From the NCBI GenBank assembly GCA_902493085.1, contig CABUOH010000106.1, positions 1-5,331 on the forward strand: 5,331 nt of DNA, written 5' to 3'. This DNA comes from an uncultured Sutterella sp. (GTDB taxonomy: Bacteria; Pseudomonadota; Gammaproteobacteria; Burkholderiales; Burkholderiaceae_F). Positions 5,019 to 5,331 of the stretch are shown piece by piece (positions within the stretch are counted from its first letter, which is position 1; each line of letters starts with the position of its first letter). Position numbers and translations under genes: made by a program. Under the pieces are notes generated by a model. That model worked only from the letters and a program-made list of their open reading frames with translations, was not told the origin of the DNA and ran no database searches.

Positions 5019-5331
5019 CGCGCGCCTCCGTTGTTGCGGTCTTCGGCCTTGAATTCGAAGACGAGCATGGTGATGTCGTCCGACTGCTCGGTGCGCCGCA
5101 ATCGCCTCCGTCATGGCGGCGACGTAGGTCTGCGGCCGCTCGCCGCGACAGGCGGCGAAGGCCTTCGACATGCGTTCTTCGCCAAAGAGCTCGCGCCCCT
5201 CGTTCATCGCCTCGGTCACGCCGTCGCTGTAGACGAAGACGACGTCGCCGGGCTCGAGCGTCGTCTCAAGCTCCGCATAGTCGACGTCCTCGAAGGGCCC
5301 CACGAGCGGCCCCGAAATGTCGCGCAGCCAC
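5015..5331 (-). CDS. SpoIIE/RsbU-type PP2C serine phosphatase, C-terminal part, frameshifted
   Basis: Only the last ~105 codons are in the window; sensor or membrane domains would lie beyond 5331. The first part, read from 5330, shows the SpoIIE pattern: YAELETTLEPGDVVFVYSDGVTEA, with the metal-binding D of the SDG motif, then FGEERM and a helix ending MTEAIAAH (to 5091). The final conserved block, TEQSDDITMLVFEF with the second metal-site DD, is in another frame (from 5092 down to the TGA at 5017-5015). So one base is extra or two are missing between 5110 and 5092. In the repaired frame the stop overlaps the next gene's start as ATGA, the normal layout of an intact coupled gene pair. Family members dephosphorylate anti-sigma-factor antagonists in partner-switching systems, usually in response to a sensor domain. 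Either this is a sequence error, or the copy loses its last catalytic motif and is inactive. Confidence 0.8.
5019..5029 (-). promoter_or_regulatory. Ribosome binding site that fixes the start of the substrate-binding protein
   Basis: GGAGG (5029-5025) with a six-base spacer precedes the ATG at 5018-5016. It lies inside the end of the phosphatase gene. Together with the signal peptide that starts at this ATG, it argues against the 474-residue in-frame extension. Confidence 0.8.
5092..5110 (-). other. Frameshift zone in the phosphatase gene
   Basis: Upstream codons have first bases at positions 2 modulo 3 and downstream codons at 1 modulo 3. The downstream frame is closed by a TGA at 5113-5111, so the switch must lie between 5110 and 5092. 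No classic slippery heptamer or following stem is evident. The sequence GCGGCGCACCGAG at the junction would be restored by, for instance, an extra AC (AH-TEQSDD). Confidence 0.75.

Noticed and set aside
3879..5303. A 474-residue open frame fusing a phosphatase tail to the substrate-binding protein
   Set aside because: The junction region (residues about 72-95) is low-complexity, R/H-rich frame-shifted sequence. The correct frame there encodes the conserved DDIT block and stops at the ATGA overlap, and the binding protein has its own ribosome site and signal peptide.

Overview
The window is a GC-rich, tightly packed bacterial stretch with Shine-Dalgarno sites and sigma70-like promoters. It suggests a proteobacterium. 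A gut betaproteobacterium of the Sutterellaceae type is my best guess, but this is a weak inference from gene content and composition, not from any marker gene.

Left part (1-1510): the 3' end of a plus-strand M20 zinc peptidase of the carboxypeptidase G2 type, closed by a strong hairpin terminator. A 425-bp stretch without protein genes follows. It holds what looks like a self-contained minus-strand small RNA gene of about 125 nt (816 down to 692), with its own promoter, several hairpins and an intrinsic terminator. Next comes a minus-strand GNAT acetyltransferase.

Middle (1511-2936): a 172-bp divergent intergenic region carries a perfect TATAAT box for the acetyltransferase, a 14-bp tandem repeat and a candidate pepT promoter. 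The complete pepT gene (tripeptidase, M20B) follows on the plus strand. Two M20 metallopeptidases close together give the left half a peptide/amino-acid scavenging flavour.

Right part (2937-5331): three minus-strand genes form an evident operon, read from right to left: the C-terminal part of a SpoIIE/RsbU-type PP2C phosphatase, a secreted PF04392-type ABC substrate-binding protein, and an EamA/DMT membrane transporter. The first pair overlaps by ATGA and the second is 5 nt apart. The transporter stop codon sits in the loop of an intrinsic terminator followed by three U-runs carried on a 12-bp tandem repeat. No ABC permease or ATPase is visible, so the binding protein may feed a sensory/phosphatase system rather than uptake (inference). 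The phosphatase carries a frameshift near 5092-5110 that separates two conserved PP2C motifs; a naive reading fuses it in frame with the binding protein.

The most interesting items are the orphan small RNA with mutually exclusive foldings, the phosphatase/binding-protein/exporter operon with its frameshift, and the repeat-built terminator.
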